The notes below the pieces were generated by a model. That model worked only from the letters and a program-made list of their open reading frames with translations, did not search any database and was not told the DNA's origin. Of a stretch of DNA of 64,000 nt, positions 60,728 to 64,000 are shown in pieces. This DNA is from UBA11591 sp040220895 (GTDB lineage Bacteria > Bacteroidota > Bacteroidia > Flavobacteriales_E > Vicingaceae): NCBI GenBank assembly GCA_040220895.1, contig JAVJVY010000013.1, forward strand, positions 133,879 through 197,878, given 5' to 3'. Every line of letters starts with the position of its first letter. Position 1 is the first letter of the stretch. A program made the translations under genes and the position numbers.

Positions 60728-60780
60728 AGCGTGCCTTGGTGGGGGAAGTACGTCGTTCACTCCGAAGTCGCTTTTACCCC

Positions 60781-60819
60781 ACACTGGCGCGCGTTTGCAA
60801 CGCGCGCTAGTTGAATATC
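60781..60819 (+). repeat. Solo REP palindrome
   Basis: GCGCGCGTT (60787-60795), loop TGC, AACGCGCGC (60799-60807): a perfect 9-bp hairpin that extends to 12 bp with one G-T pair. Its left half equals the left outer flank of the transposase unit and its right half the right outer flank, see findings. Confidence 0.85.
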
Positions 60820-61022
60820 CTTAAGTCGCTTTCCACCTTTTAGCGGACCAAGTTTGGAAATGGACGGGGCATTTTTTCGCTACAAAGGAGAAGCTCGTGT
60901 ATTTTTTTTGATTGTTTAGGTTGTAACAGCCACAAACGTTATATTCGATGAACATAAGCTGTACGAATGTTGGTGCGATGCGCCGCTGCATTTGTGTGGC
61001 ATGTCGTTAACTAAACCATACC

Positions 61023-62723
61023 ATGAAGTCATTCATTTACCGTGTTGTCGATCGAATTGCATTGACTTCTGCAATTACCGCAAGCTTGCTGGTGATTATT
61101 AGTACGGGCGAGCTTCACGCCCAGAGCTTAAAAATGGACTGGCTGGGGTATTTTACGAGCTCATGGACGGTAGATGGCCGTGGGGTGGTAAAAGATAGCA
61201 ACGGTAATACCTATGTAAGCGGGGATTATGCTTTCACAGCCGATTTTGATCAGGGGCCGGGTAAAATTGAAAGAACAGCCGTGGGAAACAGCGACATTTT
61301 CTTGGCGAAATTTGATGGCACAGGCCTCCTTCAATGGACCGCTTCAAAAGGGACAACCGGATGGGAGCACAATTACGACCTGGTTTTAGATCAATTTGGG
61401 AATCCATTGCTTAGCGGGAATATGGGCGATGAAGCATTCCTGGCAAATTACAACTCCACGGGCGCTCATTTATGGGAAAGAAGGCTCATGGGTTCTGGCT
61501 TTGCCACCATCACTTCGGTGGCCGTGGACTACCAGGGCAACATCATCACTGCCGGCATCTTTAGCGGCATCATTGATTTCGACCCTTCCAATAATCAGTT
61601 CTTAATGGATGGATCGGTTCGCGAGGCGTTCATAGCCAAGTTTAATCCTAATGGCCATTTTATTTGGGCTCGCGAGGTCAATGTAGACAGCGCCCAGAGC
61701 AGTACCTATGGAGAGAGTCTATCGGTTGATGAACACGGTGGAATTTACTTAATGGGCCATGGCACCGGACACATGGATCTGAATACTGATGGCTCGGCAC
61801 AAAATTTCTATCAAAGCATCGGGATAAATGGTACCGATGATTTGTTTCTTATCAAGTTGAATAAGCAGGGGAAATACCAATGGTCATACGGCTTTGGCAG
61901 CGTCGAAACCGACTATGCTGTGAGTGTTTCGGTGCATGGTGCGGGGGTTTACAATACGGGATACGTCAATGCCACGGTCGATTTTGATCCCGGCCCAGGA
62001 ACCGATGCCATTAACACCAACACCCTAACGGGTTACCTGCAAAAGTTTGATACTTCGGGAAATTATCAATGGGTGCGCAGGGCACCGGGAGTTTTCATGA
62101 CGGCCAGCAGAAGCATGATGGCCTCACAAGACGGCTTTGTGTATTGGTGTTCCAGTTTTAGAGATCAGGCCACCATTCCAACTCAAAACGGAACGGTTTT
62201 TATGAAGAGTGCCGGAGATTTTGACAACTGCCTGTTGAAGGTTGACGCTTCCGGGCAGTTTATTTGGGCCGAGCATGTGCACAAGGGCCTGGGACTGGAG
62301 CGTGCATGGGATTTGCATGCACACAACGATGGAACCATTGTCATTACCGGTGACTTTGATGACCTTACCGAAATTCGCTGCGGGGACGATTCTATACGCC
62401 ATAGTCCGCAAAACCATTGGGACGCCTTTATTCAGCACATCAGTGATACGAGCTTTTATAATTCTACCAAAAAGTACGCCAACAGTTTGGATGTCAAGGT
62501 ATATCCAAATCCTACCAGTGGATTATTAACAATTAGTGGTTTGACCGATAATTTTACTGACATCCATGTCTTTGATCTGCTTGGTCACAAGCAGCAATTA
62601 TCCATTCAGCGAGGGCCGGCATCCATTTTCCTCAACCTGGACCAACTTCCCCAAGGCATGTATGTGCTTTCCATGGTGAGTGGCCAGCAGCGATTGAATA
62701 AGCGAATTATGGTTAAGCGATGA
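61023..62723 (+). CDS. Secreted SBBP beta-propeller-like protein with T9SS sorting domain
   Basis: 566 aa. Long signal peptide (MKSFIYRVVDRIALTSAITASLLVIISTGELHAQ). Residues 35-480 hold at least five repeats of an SBBP type, each with a D-x-x-G-N-x-x-x-x-G core: VVKDSNGNTYVSGDYAF, LVLDQFGNPLLSGN, VAVDYQGNIITAGIF, LSVDEHGGIYLMGHG, with recurring DFDPGPG strings (calcium-binding-like). A type A sorting domain (VKVYPNPTSGLLTISG ... GMYVLSMVSGQQ) ends it. Surface or extracellular beta-propeller of unknown ligand. The gene is followed closely by a convergent DUF1223 gene. Confidence 0.83.
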   Translation: MKSFIYRVVDRIALTSAITASLLVIISTGELHAQSLKMDWLGYFTSSWTVDGRGVVKDSNGNTYVSGDYAFTADFDQGPGKIERTAVGNSDIFLAKFDGTGLLQWTASKGTTGWEHNYDLVLDQFGNPLLSGNMGDEAFLANYNSTGAHLWERRLMGSGFATITSVAVDYQGNIITAGIFSGIIDFDPSNNQFLMDGSVREAFIAKFNPNGHFIWAREVNVDSAQSSTYGESLSVDEHGGIYLMGHGTGHMDLNTDGSAQNFYQSIGINGTDDLFLIKLNKQGKYQWSYGFGSVETDYAVSVSVHGAGVYNTGYVNATVDFDPGPGTDAINTNTLTGYLQKFDTSGNYQWVRRAPGVFMTASRSMMASQDGFVYWCSSFRDQATIPTQNGTVFMKSAGDFDNCLLKVDASGQFIWAEHVHKGLGLERAWDLHAHNDGTIVITGDFDDLTEIRCGDDSIRHSPQNHWDAFIQHISDTSFYNSTKKYANSLDVKVYPNPTSGLLTISGLTDNFTDIHVFDLLGHKQQLSIQRGPASIFLNLDQLPQGMYVLSMVSGQQRLNKRIMVKR

Positions 62724-62770
62724 AGTCCCCCATCAGCTCCCTTTAAATGGCATGGAATGGCTTAACGACT

Positions 62771-63559
62771 TCATTCGACCAAACGAAAACCCCTGTTGCC
62801 ACCAATGGCTTCTCTTGTCTTGACATCCTGAACATAGGCAAGTACGCCGGCCTTCTCAGGTCGCAGGTTTTTTGGAAGGCTGATGGTCAACACACCGCTT
62901 TCATCCATTTGGTTATTGATGATCTTTCGGCGGTAGGTTCTTCTAACGGCGTCGTGCCTGAGGGTTTTCTTGCAGTTTTCCCCCGCTGTGACCTCGGATA
63001 GCAAATCGTCCTCGATTAAGATGCAGACAAGTGCCTCGCTGCCGTTATTCGAACTGCCCGAAACCTGGTATGAAAAAGTCACGGTGTGCAATCCGGTATC
63101 GAGTTGGGTCATGGCCAGGCAAACGCCAACTTTGGGGGTTCGCTTCAAGTTGCTTTTCAAAAGCTTTTTTGCCTGGTCTAAATCTTCGAGGTTGATGAAC
63201 GTGGCCCGCCTTCCCCTGACCACCCACTGCGGGGTGACTAAGTGTTGTCCACCTAAGGCTTCTTTGTATTCGCGCTGGCTAAGGGTGGATCCCGGTTTAC
63301 TGTATGGATCTTTCCAGGCCGAAGTTCCGCAAGGTCCGGGCAATGCATCGTTCCAATAGTCCACGTGGTGGGCCACCATCAACAGGTTTTCGCCTCGCAT
63401 CTCGCGGTAAAGTTTATTGAACTGCTCATCGGCCGGCGGGCAGGAGGAACAGCCTTCCGAACTGAATAGTTCCAATAGCGCAAAGGGCACGGCTTCGCAT
63501 TGGGAGTAGGAGAGGGATGTGCTGAGCGCAAGGCTCATTAAAAATAAGATTTTTTTCAT
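62771..63559 (-). CDS. DUF1223 exported thioredoxin-like protein
   Basis: 262 aa with a signal peptide (ending SLSYSQ). The DUF1223 pattern is clear: LLELFSSEGCSSCPPADEQFNKL (thioredoxin-like CSSC in place of a CxxC site), LMVAHHVDYWND, the WKDPYS element, the block LVTPQWVVRGR, and a late strand ending in the C-terminal segment AYVQDVKTREAIGG. The CSSC pair could act as a redox site; the family has no firm function. It converges on the propeller gene. Confidence 0.87.
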   Translation of the reverse strand: MKKILFLMSLALSTSLSYSQCEAVPFALLELFSSEGCSSCPPADEQFNKLYREMRGENLLMVAHHVDYWNDALPGPCGTSAWKDPYSKPGSTLSQREYKEALGGQHLVTPQWVVRGRRATFINLEDLDQAKKLLKSNLKRTPKVGVCLAMTQLDTGLHTVTFSYQVSGSSNNGSEALVCILIEDDLLSEVTAGENCKKTLRHDAVRRTYRRKIINNQMDESGVLTISLPKNLRPEKAGVLAYVQDVKTREAIGGNRGFRLVE

Positions 63560-64000
63560 TTTTCTAATTTAAGGTTTTCGGTTTTTGTTGAAGGGTTTTT
63601 TTTTGGATTGGCTTTTTGGTTCGTTTGCGCGAATAGCGTTTTTCGCTCCTGTGTTTTGTTTTCCCTCAGCCCCTTCCGGGGAGGAATTTCGTTTCGCTTC
63701 GCGAATGGCGGGGTTTCTTTTAGACCCTTGCAGGGTGGCGTTTCGGTTCGCTGCGCGAATAGCAGTTTTCCCTCTTGTTTTTGTTTTCCCTCACCCCCTT
63801 CCGGGGGACCAACTTTTTTGATGGCCCAAAAAAGTAGGCAAAAAATGCCTTTGCGACTAAGTCGTTCGCTTCTAAAAACCACGCCAAGCCTCGCTAAGAT
63901 CTTTGATAATTTGGCGCTGCCAAATTCAGATCGATCTTTGAACGCTCGCATTGGCTTGTTTTTGTATTGTGGGTTTGGAAGCGTTAGTGGGTATTGCACG
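63560..64000. other. Gene-free repeat region at the window end
   Basis: 441 nt. It contains the second copies of the 32-nt, 33-nt and 23-nt repeats (63709-63740, 63774-63806, 63953-63975) with TTCGC/GCGAA and CCGGGG hairpins. The long minus-strand frame through it is built of these repeats and is not a gene. I saw no RNA gene. Confidence 0.6.

Larger units (their letters stand above)
60131..61022. other. Gene-free 892-nt repeat region
   Basis: No credible gene; the open frames in it follow repeats. It holds hairpins TTCGC/GCGAA (60260 on) and CCTTTCTTTAT-TCGC-ATAAAGAAAGG (60524-60549), AATCTCAC-GTA-GTGAGATT (60612-60630), a REP (60781-60819) and repeats shared with 57.99-58.1 and 63.6-64.0 kb. 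The last 100 nt should hold the promoter of the gene at 61023. Confidence 0.6.

Noticed and set aside
60590..60784. 64-codon minus-strand frame with NPQYKNKP
   Set aside because: The same peptide appears in the frame at 63.9 kb because the DNA is a repeat; no start context or family.
63556..63999. 147-codon minus-strand frame at the window end
   Set aside because: It is made of the interspersed repeats, contains repeated peptide strings (PPxKG), and has no family features.
1..64000. CRISPR arrays
   Set aside because: No regularly spaced direct repeats of 23-50 nt with unique spacers were seen; the hairpin cassettes at 50.2-50.6 kb are few, unequal in spacing and not accompanied by cas genes.

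Overview
This window looks like chromosomal DNA of a free-living, probably marine or aquatic Bacteroidota, most likely Flavobacteriales or a near relative. The reasons are five secreted proteins with type IX secretion (T9SS) C-terminal sorting domains, families typical of the phylum (DUF4421, SiaB/SiaC, PspC with PadR, Bacteroidota-type REP transposase), almost no Shine-Dalgarno sequences, and many promoters with the Bacteroidota -7 box TAnnTTTG close to start codons. The taxon is inferred from these traits and not proven.

Layout. 0-6 kb: end-truncated cytochrome c-like lipoprotein, dipeptidase PepD, an unknown 504-aa protein, then a TetR regulator coupled to an ABC1/AarF-type kinase. 6-11 kb: a GT87 membrane glycosyltransferase, then a SiaABC-like partner-switching module (membrane PP2C phosphatase facing a tandem SiaB kinase and SiaC). 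11-20 kb: secreted M1 peptidase, S1/P1 nuclease, a PadR-PspC operon with a candidate operator, SlyD, a serine hydrolase and small envelope proteins. 20-23 kb: an OxyR locus with divergent peroxiredoxin, AhpD-like protein and Dps. 23-31 kb: bestrophin, GH113-like hydrolase, an AAA+/vWA chelatase-like pair, isocitrate dehydrogenase, a DUF6671 protein, and a sigma factor with a small membrane protein. 31-42 kb: hybrid sensor kinase, outer-membrane proteins, an AlkA-type glycosylase operon, ABC-F, CvfB and OsmC. 42-47 kb: a complete cyanophycin set (synthetase, cyanophycinase, isoaspartyl peptidase). 47-50 kb: a second ABC-F, a DsbA-like protein and tRNA-Asp, preceded by a broken tRNA-Asp copy and followed by an array of hairpin cassettes.

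50-64 kb is accessory in character: two very large secreted proteins (one with internal duplication, one built from about eight degenerate repeats), a REP-associated tyrosine transposase bracketed by inverted REP palindromes, two further T9SS cargos, a DUF1223 protein, and several families of short interspersed hairpin repeats filling the gaps.

The most notable observations are: (1) the REP/transposase unit, whose two outer ends together rebuild a solo REP found 2 kb away; (2) three GTG-started genes in which exactly 4 nt separate a TTTG promoter box from the start codon, suggesting leaderless mRNAs; (3) the fused double SiaB kinase without a linked SiaD; (4) two near-perfect palindromes that are good operator candidates for PadR and TetR; (5) the truncated tRNA-Asp copy and hairpin cassettes. 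All functional calls come from reading motifs; no database search was run.
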